From: Holophagaceae bacterium
Lineage (GTDB): Bacteria; Acidobacteriota; Holophagae; Holophagales; Holophagaceae
Reading direction: 5' to 3'
NCBI GenBank assembly: GCA_016710635.1
Contig: JADJVL010000001.1
Location: forward strand, 199,185 to 263,184
DNA: 64,000 nt
The number at the start of each line of letters is the position of its first letter. The stretch's first letter is position 1. Positions 21,733 through 30,155 of this stretch are shown here, one piece after another. The translations under genes and the position numbers were made by a program. Below the pieces are notes generated by a model, which saw only the letters and a program-made list of their open reading frames with translations, was not told the DNA's origin and did not search any database.

Positions 21733-23916
21733 TCAGGCCAGATCCGCCGCCCGCACCGGCAGCTTCCGCACCCGCTTCCCGGTGAGTTTCCAAAGCGCAT
21801 TCGCAACGGCGGGCGCGACTGTGTCCACCACCGGCTCCCCGACGCCGCTCGGGCGTTCGGAGGCTCCGTGGATGAAGTGGGTTTCCACGACGGAAGGCGC
21901 GTCGCCCATCTTCGGGATGGGAAAGTCGGAGTAGGACTGCTGCACCGCGTGGCCCTGCTCGAAGGTGATCTCGCTCTGCATGTTCGACAGGCCCCAGAGG
22001 AAGCCGCCCTCCACCTGGGCCCGGACGCCGTCGGGATTGATCACCACGCCGCAGTCGATGGCGCAGACCACCCGGTGGACCTTGAAGGGCAGCTCGCCAG
22101 CCTTGGCGCCCTTGCGCAGGGACACCTCCACCGCGTGGGCGACGTAGGTCCCGGTGTGGAAGTAGCTCGCGGCGAAGCCCCAGGCTCGGCCCTTGGCCGC
22201 CTTCCGGCCGGCACCGGCCTTCGACCGGGCCAGTTCGAGGACGGCGATCATCCGTGCGCGCTCGATGACCGAGCCGCCGATCTCAAGCTTCCCGGCGACC
22301 TCCGGCCGGCCCTTGCCCAGCCATTCGATGCGGAGGTCCACGGGATCCCGCCGCAGGGCCTCCGCGACCTCGTCCACGAAGCACTCCCGGGCGAACACGG
22401 AAGACGGGGAGAAGACCGAGCGCCAGGGGCCAATGGGCGTCGGCGCGTCGAGGCCCCGGTAGCCCATCTCCGCGGCAGGCCAGCCGTAGGGCGTGTCATA
22501 GACGCCCCAGGCCCACCCGATCACGGCGGCCGGATTCTCCATCTGCGCCTTCGCGGGCGCCCCGCGGCGGGCGTTGTGGGGCACGCTCACCTTCCGGTGC
22601 TCCCATTCCGTCACCCGGCCCCCATCGATTCCTGCCTCAAGCCGGTGCACCGCGGGAGCCTGGAAGTAGCCGTGGCGGAGGTCGTCCTCACGGGTCCAGG
22701 TCACCTGCACCGGCATGCCCTTCAGGGCCTTGGCGACTTCCACCGCCTCCGTGTCGAAATCGATGCCCAGGCGCCGGCCGAAGCCGCCCCCTGCCAGCAC
22801 CACGTGGACCTGGATGGCCGCCGCGGGCAGGCCCAGGGTCTCCACCGCCATGTCCTGCACGGAATTTGGCGCCTGACTGGGGGACCAGATTTCGCAGCGG
22901 TCCCCGGTGACGAGGGCGGTGCAGTTCATGGGCTCAATGGGGGCGTGAGCCTCCCAGGGATAGCGGTAGGTTCCTGCCACCTTCCGCCCGGCCTTGCCGA
23001 AGCCAGCCCGGCCCGGGCCGTCCTTCCGGATGGGGACGCCGGGGCTGTCGGCGAGCTTCGCGAGGGCCTCCATGAAGGCCGCTCCCTGGAAGCCGGCGTG
23101 GGGGCTCGCCGTCCATTGGATCTTCAGGGCGTCCCGGCCCTGAAGGGCCGCCCAGGTGGTATCGGCGACGACGGCGACCCCCCTTGCGATCTCCACGATC
23201 CGCTTCACGCCGGGGACCTTCCGCGCGGCGCTTGAATCCACTTTCGCCGCCTTCGCCCCCAGCACCGGAGGCCGCGCCACCACGGCGTGGAGCAATCCCG
23301 GGGGGCGGACGTCGAGGCCGTAGACCGCCCGGCCCGCGACGATGGCGGGCCCGTCCAGGCGCCGCTGATCCTTCCCCAGGAGCTTGAACTCGGACACTTT
23401 TTTGAGAATGGGCTTCGAAGGCACGGGCTGCTTGGCGGCCTCGGCCAGAAGCTCCCGGTAGGCGAGCTTCCGCCCCGAGGCCCGGTGCAGCACCTGTCCC
23501 TTTTCCGTGGTGCAGGCCTCCGTGGCTACACCCCACCGCGCCGCCGCGGCGCCCACCAGCATCGTCCGGGCCACGGCCCCCGCCTGCCGGAGGGGATGCC
23601 AGAGGGACATGAGGCTTTGGCTTCCGCCGGTGCCCAGCCGCGGGAAATCCGGCCCGGGCGCGGCCTGCTCGATGCGGATCTGGCCGAAGTCCGCGTCGAG
23701 CTCCTCGGCGAGAATCATCGGCAGGGCGGTCCGGACCCCCTGGCCCAGCTCGGATTTCCCGACCTGCACGACGATGGTGCCGTCCGGCTCAAGTCGCACC
23801 CAGGCGTTGGGGGCGAAGTGCTTCGGGACTTCCCCGGCGGGCGCGACGCGCATCCCGAACACGAGGGCCCCCGAGCCGGCGGCGACGAGGTGGATGAACT
23901 GCCGGCGGGTGGTCAT
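21733..23916 (-). CDS. Molybdopterin-binding large subunit of an aldehyde/isoquinoline oxidoreductase family enzyme
   Basis: A 727-residue member of the xanthine dehydrogenase family, closest in layout to the periplasmic IorB/isoquinoline 1-oxidoreductase large subunit. It begins with a Tat-type signal (TTRRQFIHLVAAGSGALVFG). Molybdopterin-binding segments include VGKSELGQGVRTALPMILAEE, GGGFGRRLGIDFDTEAVE and the C-terminal SGVGEPVVDTVAPAVANAL with the catalytic Glu. It hydroxylates an unknown aromatic or aldehyde substrate. The small 2Fe-2S subunit and the cytochrome partner usually found next door are absent from both flanks. Confidence 0.88.
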   Translation of the reverse strand: MTTRRQFIHLVAAGSGALVFGMRVAPAGEVPKHFAPNAWVRLEPDGTIVVQVGKSELGQGVRTALPMILAEELDADFGQIRIEQAAPGPDFPRLGTGGSQSLMSLWHPLRQAGAVARTMLVGAAAARWGVATEACTTEKGQVLHRASGRKLAYRELLAEAAKQPVPSKPILKKVSEFKLLGKDQRRLDGPAIVAGRAVYGLDVRPPGLLHAVVARPPVLGAKAAKVDSSAARKVPGVKRIVEIARGVAVVADTTWAALQGRDALKIQWTASPHAGFQGAAFMEALAKLADSPGVPIRKDGPGRAGFGKAGRKVAGTYRYPWEAHAPIEPMNCTALVTGDRCEIWSPSQAPNSVQDMAVETLGLPAAAIQVHVVLAGGGFGRRLGIDFDTEAVEVAKALKGMPVQVTWTREDDLRHGYFQAPAVHRLEAGIDGGRVTEWEHRKVSVPHNARRGAPAKAQMENPAAVIGWAWGVYDTPYGWPAAEMGYRGLDAPTPIGPWRSVFSPSSVFARECFVDEVAEALRRDPVDLRIEWLGKGRPEVAGKLEIGGSVIERARMIAVLELARSKAGAGRKAAKGRAWGFAASYFHTGTYVAHAVEVSLRKGAKAGELPFKVHRVVCAIDCGVVINPDGVRAQVEGGFLWGLSNMQSEITFEQGHAVQQSYSDFPIPKMGDAPSVVETHFIHGASERPSGVGEPVVDTVAPAVANALWKLTGKRVRKLPVRAADLA

Positions 23917-23931
23917 CGTCCGTCTCCGGTC

Positions 23932-23962
23932 CAGCCCAGGGCCTGAGTCCGGGCCTGGGCTG
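23932..23962 (-). terminator. Hairpin upstream of the molybdoenzyme gene
   Basis: CAGCCCAGG pairs with CCTGGGCTG (9 bp, 13-nt loop) in the 66 bp between a hypothetical gene and the molybdoenzyme gene, both on the minus strand. No U-tract follows. It could be a terminator for the upstream pair or a leader structure. Confidence 0.35.
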
Positions 23963-23982
23963 CGCCCACCATACTCCGGTTG

Positions 23983-24726
23983 CTAGTGGATCGTGAGGTC
24001 CGCGCCGAGCCCCACCTTCAGGACGTCCCAGGGCGTCCGCACGGTGAGGGTCCGGGGTTCGAGGGCTTCCGGCAGGGCCTTCAGGCGCGGGGGCGGCAGC
24101 AGGCAGACCTCCGCCGGACGCAGGGACGGCAGCTCCAGGTCCTCCCACGCGGAGAAAGGGGCGCTGCGCTTGTGGCCGCCGCAGGCCACCTCGAGGTGGC
24201 CCGAGGCCGGCAGTTCCAGCGTGAGCCAGGCCCCCAGCACGGTGCAGTCGGGGCCTTCCAGGGCCAGGCACCAGCCGCCCACGCGACCTTCCGTCGCGCC
24301 CACCGCGGCCAGGGTGGGAAAGGGCAGGACGGACAGTTGCGCCCCGGGTCCCCGCAGCGCCAGCCGATCCAGCAGCACCCCGGAGGCCGTCCGCAGGGCC
24401 GCGGGGCGCGGCAGGCAGGGCAGCAGGCGCACCGCCTCCAGGCGCGGGGCCAGGATCTCCGGCAGGTCGCCCCGCTTCGCCCACTTCTCGGCGTAGGAGA
24501 AAGTCTGCCGCGCCCGCTGCAGGGCCCGGGGACCGGATTCCAGGAGCAGCCGCAGGCTGGACGGCACCAGGGCCTCGGCCATGACCTCGGGCCGGCCTTC
24601 ACCGAGCTTGCGCAGGCGGAAGGCCTCGATGCGGGAGAGGTCCGCGACCCGGTTCTCTCCGAGCCTGGCCACCAGGGCCCGGCGCTCCGAAGGGCCTTCC
24701 GCCCAGGACGCGGTGCCGAGGATCAC
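23983..24726 (-). CDS. Hypothetical protein
   Basis: 247 residues that I do not recognise with confidence. There is no signal peptide or transmembrane helix. The segment RLEAVRLLPCLPRP, preceded by helical Arg/Ala-rich sequence, loosely recalls the region before the catalytic domain of fumarylacetoacetate hydrolase-family proteins, but the metal-binding ExE motif of that family is not visible. It starts at a GTG whose GTGA overlaps the stop of the thioesterase gene by 4 bp, so it is translationally coupled to it. The coding looks genuine from the overlap and from the codon-like GC pattern. Confidence 0.65.
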   Translation of the reverse strand: MILGTASWAEGPSERRALVARLGENRVADLSRIEAFRLRKLGEGRPEVMAEALVPSSLRLLLESGPRALQRARQTFSYAEKWAKRGDLPEILAPRLEAVRLLPCLPRPAALRTASGVLLDRLALRGPGAQLSVLPFPTLAAVGATEGRVGGWCLALEGPDCTVLGAWLTLELPASGHLEVACGGHKRSAPFSAWEDLELPSLRPAEVCLLPPPRLKALPEALEPRTLTVRTPWDVLKVGLGADLTIH

Positions 24727-25130
24727 CGCTGCCCCTCCATCCAGGCCCGGGTTTCAGGCCGGATCGGCTCGGGCTTATAGGTCCCGAAATCCATCATCAC
24801 CTGCACGGTCTCCGCCTCCGCCAGCACGGCGCCATCCCGGCGGCTGAGGACCCGGTAGCCCAGGTCGAAGCTCGTGCGGCCCAGGCGCGTGACGCGGATC
24901 TCCACCAGCGGGTGGTCCTCGATGAGGACGGGGCGGCGGTAGTCCACTTCGATGCGGGCGATGAGGAAGCCTTCGGTCTCGAAGCGCCGGTCGCCGAGGT
25001 AGCCGTGCCACCACTGCCAGCGGGCGTGCTCCAGGAAGGTCACCAGCACCGCGTTGTTCACGTGGGCCAGGGCGTCCAGGTCCCGGAAACGGACTTCGAT
25101 GGGGTGGGTAAAGGGAACTTTTTCGTCCAT
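24723..25130 (-). CDS. Acyl-CoA thioesterase, hotdog fold (YbgC/FadM-like)
   Basis: A 135-residue single hotdog domain of the 4-hydroxybenzoyl-CoA thioesterase family. The catalytic signature is VRFRDLDALAHVNNAVLVTFLEHAR, with the Asp and the HVNN turn. It hydrolyses acyl-CoA thioesters in the cytoplasm, with unknown chain preference. A -10-like TAGCCT lies 9 nt before the ATG, and no good Shine-Dalgarno is seen. A divergent CPBP-protein gene starts 34 bp away, so the two promoters must overlap or lie within each other's genes. Confidence 0.9.
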   Translation of the reverse strand: MDEKVPFTHPIEVRFRDLDALAHVNNAVLVTFLEHARWQWWHGYLGDRRFETEGFLIARIEVDYRRPVLIEDHPLVEIRVTRLGRTSFDLGYRVLSRRDGAVLAEAETVQVMMDFGTYKPEPIRPETRAWMEGQR

Positions 25131-25164
25131 GGTGAGTCCAGGCTACCTGAGCGATGCTCTTGGC

Positions 25165-26511
25165 ATGACGGAATCCGAGACGCCCCGCCGCCCCGCCTTC
25201 CACTTCGGCAAGGCCCACGATCCTCTCCTGGGGATCATCTGGATCCTTGTGCTCCTGCTGGGCTCCCTCGCGGCCCTGCAGCGCCAGCCCTCCCGGGAGC
25301 TCCAGCCCCAGGCCGCCGGCCTGACGGGCCGCATCCTCGAGCTGCAGGCCTTCGCGCTGGAGCTGCGTCCGGCGGCGGGCGCGCCCGTCTTCTCGCGTCT
25401 GGCGGGAAACCTCTCCCTGCCCTGGGACCGCGCCCTGGGCGGTGTCCTGGCGGCGGAGGCCGGGGACCTGCCCACCGCACGCGCCCTCGCCCTCGAAGGC
25501 CCCGAAGCCCCGGGCGCGGGAACCGCCTTCCGCGACTGCTTCCGGGCGGCCTATGAGGCTGGCCCCCAGCCCCCGGAGAACATGGCCCGACCGGTGTTCC
25601 GCGCCCTCGGCGAAGGCTACGGCGCCCGGCTGTTGGAGGCCCGGCTCCTCGAGCGGAAGGGCGATGCCGCCGGTGCGAAAGCCCTTCGCGAGGCCACCCG
25701 TCAGCGGACCGGCGTGCGGTTCGCCGGCCTCGCCGGGGCCGGCCTGGTGGTGCTCGCCCTCTTCCTGGCCGGCATGGCCTTCGGCGCCTTCCTAGTGGTG
25801 ACCCGGAAGGTGCCGCCGCGCCTGGAGCTGCCCCCCGTGGCGCTGGACGGGCGCACCCTCGCCGCCGTGTTCGGCCTCTGGGCCCTCGGCCTGCTGCTGT
25901 CGGGCAGTGTGGTGTCCGCCCTCCTTCTGCTCGTCCCGGGCCTCAAGCCCTACGCCCTCCTCCTGGGCTACGGCGCCCACGCCATCGTGGGCATCAGCCT
26001 TCTGGCCGCGGCGGAGGGGCGGTCCCTGGGGCAGGTGCTGGCGCGGCTCGGCTCACCGGCGCCCCTTCGCTCGCTGGGTTGGGCCGCGGGCTTCCTGGCC
26101 CTGGCGGTCACCCTCGTGGTCCTCGTGGGGCTGGCGATGTCCCCCTTCCTCAGATCCAGCCAGCCTCCCCAGCGGGAGCTCATGGAGATGATCCGCGGAA
26201 CCGGGGGCCTGCTGCCGACCCTGGTGCTCTTCCTCACCATGGCGATCCTGGCTCCCTGCTTCGAGGAGCTGCTGTTCCGCGGCACCCTGCTGCCCTGGCT
26301 CCAGTCACGGCTGGGTGCTTCGTGGGCGATCCCCGTTTCGGCCCTCGCCTTCGCCGCCATCCACCTACAGCTGCTGGCCCTGCCGACCCTCTTCACCCTG
26401 GGCGCGGTGCTGGGCCTCGCCGCGCGCCGGACCGGCGGGCTGCTTGCGCCCATCGCCGTGCACGCCGTCTGGAACGGCAGCGTCTTCCTGCTGATGAAGC
26501 TGCTGGCCTGA
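25165..26511 (+). CDS. CPBP-family intramembrane metalloprotease
   Basis: A 448-residue membrane protein. One transmembrane helix near the N-terminus (LLGIIWILVLLLGSLAAL) is followed by a soluble part of about 180 residues, then about seven more helices. The C-terminal CPBP (Abi/CAAX) domain has the catalytic motifs CFEELLFRGTLLPWL, FAAIHL and HAVWN. Such proteins cleave prenylated or membrane peptides; the substrate is unknown. The start MTESETPRRPAF is chosen because sequence upstream overlaps the divergent thioesterase gene. It converges on a kinase gene 11 bp downstream. Confidence 0.88.
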   Translation: MTESETPRRPAFHFGKAHDPLLGIIWILVLLLGSLAALQRQPSRELQPQAAGLTGRILELQAFALELRPAAGAPVFSRLAGNLSLPWDRALGGVLAAEAGDLPTARALALEGPEAPGAGTAFRDCFRAAYEAGPQPPENMARPVFRALGEGYGARLLEARLLERKGDAAGAKALREATRQRTGVRFAGLAGAGLVVLALFLAGMAFGAFLVVTRKVPPRLELPPVALDGRTLAAVFGLWALGLLLSGSVVSALLLLVPGLKPYALLLGYGAHAIVGISLLAAAEGRSLGQVLARLGSPAPLRSLGWAAGFLALAVTLVVLVGLAMSPFLRSSQPPQRELMEMIRGTGGLLPTLVLFLTMAILAPCFEELLFRGTLLPWLQSRLGASWAIPVSALAFAAIHLQLLALPTLFTLGAVLGLAARRTGGLLAPIAVHAVWNGSVFLLMKLLA

Positions 26512-26522
26512 TCAGCGCCTGT

Positions 26523-27785
26523 TCAGCGAGTGACTCCGAAGGCCCACCATAGGAACTGGGCCGCGGCGAAGCCCGCCGCGAGGCCAAGGCCCAGTCGTTG
26601 CAGGAAGGGCAGGTCCAGTCCGGCGGCGGCCGCCATCGGCCTGGGTCCGGGCTTGCCCGCGGCAGCCTTGGCGCCGCTGGGTGCCTTCGACGCCGCGCCC
26701 TGGGGCTGAGCGGGCGCCGCCGCCTCGAACTCGGCTTCCGCGGCGGGTTCCCGCTCCTGGTTGTCCAGGGTGATCTTCAGCGGGCCCGGCCCGCTTCCGG
26801 ACAGAGGGGCGAAGCTGCCGGAACCGTAGGGGGACGCGGCGAAGTTGCCCGTGGTCTGGACGGCCGTCTGCATCGTCGAAGCCATGGGAGGCCGGTGCTG
26901 CAGCCGCCGCACAAGGCCGATGTCCGTGGCGCCGCCTTCGCCGGTGAGGGCTTCCAGCATCCGCTTCTCGTGGGCCTCCGAAAGGCCGATCCCCTGGATC
27001 AGGTCCGCCATGAATTCCGGCAGGCTGTCGTAGCGTTCCTCCGGATCGGCGTTGAGGGCCTTCTGGAAGGGGGCCGCGCAGGCCGGAGGCAGCTCGGGGG
27101 GAATGACCGGCGCCTCGTGCAGGATGTGGTTCACCACCTCGGCGACGGTGGTGCCGGGATGGGGCAACTGGCCCGTGAGAAGTTCCATGGCGGTGGCGGC
27201 GAACGCATAGCGGTCCGAGTTCGTGGTCGGATCCTGGCCCCGAAGCAGTTCAGGGGCCGTGTAGGGCGGCGAGCCGAAGAAGTCCCCCGCCGCTGTGGCC
27301 CTTGGCGCCATGGTCCGCGCGATGCCGAAGTCCATCAGCTTCACGCGGCCCTCGCCGGTCACCAGGATGTTCTCGGGCTTCACGTCCCGGTGCACGATGG
27401 CCAGGCGATGGGCGGCCCGCAGGGCCCGCATCGCCTGGATGAGCACGTTCAGGCAGCCTTCCAGGTCCAGGGCCTTCCCTTCGATGAGGCTGTCGAGGGT
27501 CTTGCCGTCGACGTACTCCATGGCCATGAAGGGCCCCAGCCCGGGCTCTTCGCCCACGTCGTGGATGGTGACCACGTTGGGGTGGTTCAGCTGGGCGCTG
27601 ATCTCGGCTTCGCGCTTGAAGCGGTCCAGGGCCTGGGCGACTTCGACCCCGCCCTCGGCCTTCACCACCTTGATGGCGACCCGCCGCTTGAGGAGGGGAT
27701 CCTCCGCGAGGAAGACCATGCCCATGCCGCCCTGTCCCAGGAGCTTGTGGATCTGGTACCGGCCGATGGTGCGGAGTTCGCTCAT
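26523..27785 (-). CDS. Serine/threonine protein kinase with C-terminal membrane anchor
   Basis: 420 residues. The Hanks-type kinase domain spans about 8-265: glycine loop GQGGMG (18-22), VAIK lysine (39), catalytic HRD (132-134), DFG (152-154), and APE in YTAPELL. A Gly/Ala/Pro-rich linker leads to a single transmembrane helix at the C-terminus (about 395-416), with nothing substantial after it, so there is no obvious outside sensor. The gene follows a second kinase gene after 34 bp on the same strand, and the two kinase domains are clearly similar. Substrates are unknown. Confidence 0.94.
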   Translation of the reverse strand: MSELRTIGRYQIHKLLGQGGMGMVFLAEDPLLKRRVAIKVVKAEGGVEVAQALDRFKREAEISAQLNHPNVVTIHDVGEEPGLGPFMAMEYVDGKTLDSLIEGKALDLEGCLNVLIQAMRALRAAHRLAIVHRDVKPENILVTGEGRVKLMDFGIARTMAPRATAAGDFFGSPPYTAPELLRGQDPTTNSDRYAFAATAMELLTGQLPHPGTTVAEVVNHILHEAPVIPPELPPACAAPFQKALNADPEERYDSLPEFMADLIQGIGLSEAHEKRMLEALTGEGGATDIGLVRRLQHRPPMASTMQTAVQTTGNFAASPYGSGSFAPLSGSGPGPLKITLDNQEREPAAEAEFEAAAPAQPQGAASKAPSGAKAAAGKPGPRPMAAAAGLDLPFLQRLGLGLAAGFAAAQFLWWAFGVTR

Positions 27786-27819
27786 GGGGCCCCTTCGGAC
27801 ACGAGCATACGGCGATTCG

Positions 27820-29505
27820 TCATTGGGAGCCTTCCTCCGCGTGTTGCAGCTGGATCGGATTGGGCAGGGGCTGGCCCGGCTCCACCCGGCCCACCCAGCT
27901 CCGGTAGCCCGGCATCATCAGCCGGAGGTCGCCCCGGCCGTCCACGGTCATGGGCAGGGATTCCATCGGGGTCGTGCCCACCCGCACGCCGTTGAGGAAG
28001 ACCGAGGCTCCCCGCGGATCCGACACCACCGGATAGGCCCGGGGCTCGGGCTCGAGACGCACGAGCAGGGCGCTCTCCTCGGTGCCGATGGCCTCCTCCC
28101 TGGCCATGTACTGTTCCTTCTGGACCTTGATCCGCCGGGCCTGGACATCGACCCGGATGCGGTCGAGGGGGGTCCGGCCGAAGAACTTGCCGTCGATGAA
28201 GACTTCGGCCCCGGACGGGATCGAGTCCACCGAAATGGAACGGTCCCGCCAGCCGAGGCGGGGCCCGACCCAGGAGAAGACCTGGAGGGCGAGCACCACG
28301 CCCAGGGTCCACTTCACCGCGGTCCACACGCCGGGAGAGACCGTCGCCGTCCCACCACTCCGCTTCAGGGAGGTCCGGGAGTGCCGTCCGCTGGGGTGGG
28401 TGTCGGATTCGGCGGCCGGCCCCGGCAGGGGCTGGGCGAGCTGGATCTTCTCGTTCCCGGTCGTGGGCCGGCGGGGGGGCTGGGCAGGCCGGGCCGCGGC
28501 CGTCGCCGCCTCGAAGAGCTGCATGGCCTGGGTCCGGCGCTGGGTGACGATGCCCGCGGTGCCGACGTCCTCTTCCTGGTTCAGGGTGGCGAACAGCCGG
28601 GAGCGCAGGGAGGTCGGGCCCTCGAGGCTGTCGATGAGCTCTTCGATGAAGTCCAGCAGGGTGGGATAGCGGTCGTCCGGATCCATCTCCAGGGCGCGGC
28701 GGAACACCTTCGCCATGCGGGGGGCCATGTCCGCGGGGATCTCCGGAGGGAAGCGGAGGGTGTGGGTGATGATCGAGGCGATGTCCTTCCCGGGGTGGGG
28801 CAGCTTGCCGCTCATCAGCTCGAAGGCGGTGGCGGCGAAGGAGTAGCGGTCGCTGCTGGGGGTGCCGAGGGAGCCCCGCAGCATCTCCGGCGCGGAGTAG
28901 GCCGGGCTGCCGAGGAAATCGCCGGTGCTGGTGATCCGGAGCGCGGTGGTTTCGGCGACGTCCTGGTTGAGCCGCTCGTGCCAGCCGGCTTCCAGAGCCC
29001 CGGATTCGGCGTGGGAACCGATCTGGGCGAAGGTGCGGGCGATCCCGAAATCCATGAGCTTCGCGCGGCCCTCGTCGCTGACCATGATGTTGGCGGGCTT
29101 GATGTCCCGGTGGACGATGGCGCAGCGGTGGGCGGCCCGGAGGGCCCGGCTGGTCTGGATGAGCACCTTGGCCTTGGTCTCCAGGTCCAGGTCGAGGTCC
29201 TTGATGTGCTTGTTCAGAGCCGTGCCTTCCACGTACTCCATGGCGAGGAAGGGCCCGATCTCGGGCTCGACGCCCACGTCGAAGACGGTGACCACATTCG
29301 GGTGGTTCAGCTGGGCGGAAGTCTCGGCCTCCTTGCGGAACCTCAGCATCGCCTGCTGCCGGACTTCGCCGTCCCCCTTGACCACCTTGATGGCGACCCG
29401 CCGCTTCAGCAGCGGATCCTCCGCAAGGTAGACAACGCCCATGCCGCCCTGGCCGAGCTGGCGCAGGACGTGATAGCGGCCGATGGTGCGTGGATCTCCG
29501 TTCAT
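27820..29505 (-). CDS. Serine/threonine protein kinase with PEGA domains
   Basis: 561 residues. The kinase domain has GQGGMG (18-23), VAIK (K40), HRD (132-134) and DFG (152-154), with about 30 extra residues between DFG and APE. A transmembrane helix near 403-420 is followed by two PEGA-type beta domains (SVDSIPSGAEVFIDGKFFG and VVSDPRGASVFLNGVRVG), probably outside the membrane. The start is the ATG at 29503-29505; a TTG six codons upstream is possible. TATAGT on the minus strand lies about 20 nt upstream. The kinase gene downstream looks like a paralogue. Confidence 0.93.
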   Translation of the reverse strand: MNGDPRTIGRYHVLRQLGQGGMGVVYLAEDPLLKRRVAIKVVKGDGEVRQQAMLRFRKEAETSAQLNHPNVVTVFDVGVEPEIGPFLAMEYVEGTALNKHIKDLDLDLETKAKVLIQTSRALRAAHRCAIVHRDIKPANIMVSDEGRAKLMDFGIARTFAQIGSHAESGALEAGWHERLNQDVAETTALRITSTGDFLGSPAYSAPEMLRGSLGTPSSDRYSFAATAFELMSGKLPHPGKDIASIITHTLRFPPEIPADMAPRMAKVFRRALEMDPDDRYPTLLDFIEELIDSLEGPTSLRSRLFATLNQEEDVGTAGIVTQRRTQAMQLFEAATAAARPAQPPRRPTTGNEKIQLAQPLPGPAAESDTHPSGRHSRTSLKRSGGTATVSPGVWTAVKWTLGVVLALQVFSWVGPRLGWRDRSISVDSIPSGAEVFIDGKFFGRTPLDRIRVDVQARRIKVQKEQYMAREEAIGTEESALLVRLEPEPRAYPVVSDPRGASVFLNGVRVGTTPMESLPMTVDGRGDLRLMMPGYRSWVGRVEPGQPLPNPIQLQHAEEGSQ

Positions 29506-29582
29506 GGCAGGGTTGCAGTACAAGACTATACCTCTGGAAAGGCCCTGGATCGCGGTAGAATGGCCGTTTGACGAGGATTGGC

Positions 29583-30155
29583 ATGGCCCTCCTGGAAGCG
29601 ATCGAGATCAAGCGGAAGATGTTCTTCGAGCACGAGGGCGTGCCCTTCCACTGCCTGGACTTCGAAGTCAGCACGCCCACCGCCCGGGGCGGCCAGACCC
29701 TGGTGCGCCTCAAGATGCGAAACCTGCTGACCCGCGCCGTCTTCGACAAGACCTTCAAGGCCGGGGACAAGTTCAAGGAGCCCGACCTCGTCATGGTGCC
29801 CGCCAGCTTCCTCTACGCCGATGGCGAGGGCGGCCACTTCATGGACCAGGAGAGCTTCGAGACCCACGAGATCGGTCCCGACATGCTGGGGGACGCCCTG
29901 GACTTCCTTCTGGAAGGCGTCCTGGTCCAGATCCAGAAGTTCAACGGCAACCCCATCGGCATCGTGATCCCCCAGCAGGTGGAACTGGCGGTGACCTACA
30001 CCGAACCCGGCGCCCGCGGCGACACGGCGTCGGGCAACGTCATGAAGCCCGCCAAGCTGGAGACCGGCATCGAGATCAAGGTGCCCCTCTTCATCAAGGA
30101 AGGCGAACGGGTGAAGGTCAGCACGGAAACCCGGGAGTTCGCGGGCCGGGCCTGA
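29583..30155 (+). CDS. Elongation factor P family protein (YeiP-like)
   Basis: 190 residues with the three-domain layout of EF-P. EF-P enters the ribosomal E site and rescues polyproline stalling. The sequence resembles the EF-P-like YeiP group more than canonical EF-P: STPTARGGQTLVRLKMRN, FMDQESFETHEI, and the C-terminal KVSTETREFAGRA. The residue at the functional loop tip is Arg35, not Lys, so a lysyl modification by EpmA is excluded. The ATG has GAGG 7 nt upstream and a TAGAAT -10-like site near 29556. The rsgA stop/start overlap (TGATG) couples it to the next gene. Confidence 0.88.
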   Translation: MALLEAIEIKRKMFFEHEGVPFHCLDFEVSTPTARGGQTLVRLKMRNLLTRAVFDKTFKAGDKFKEPDLVMVPASFLYADGEGGHFMDQESFETHEIGPDMLGDALDFLLEGVLVQIQKFNGNPIGIVIPQQVELAVTYTEPGARGDTASGNVMKPAKLETGIEIKVPLFIKEGERVKVSTETREFAGRA

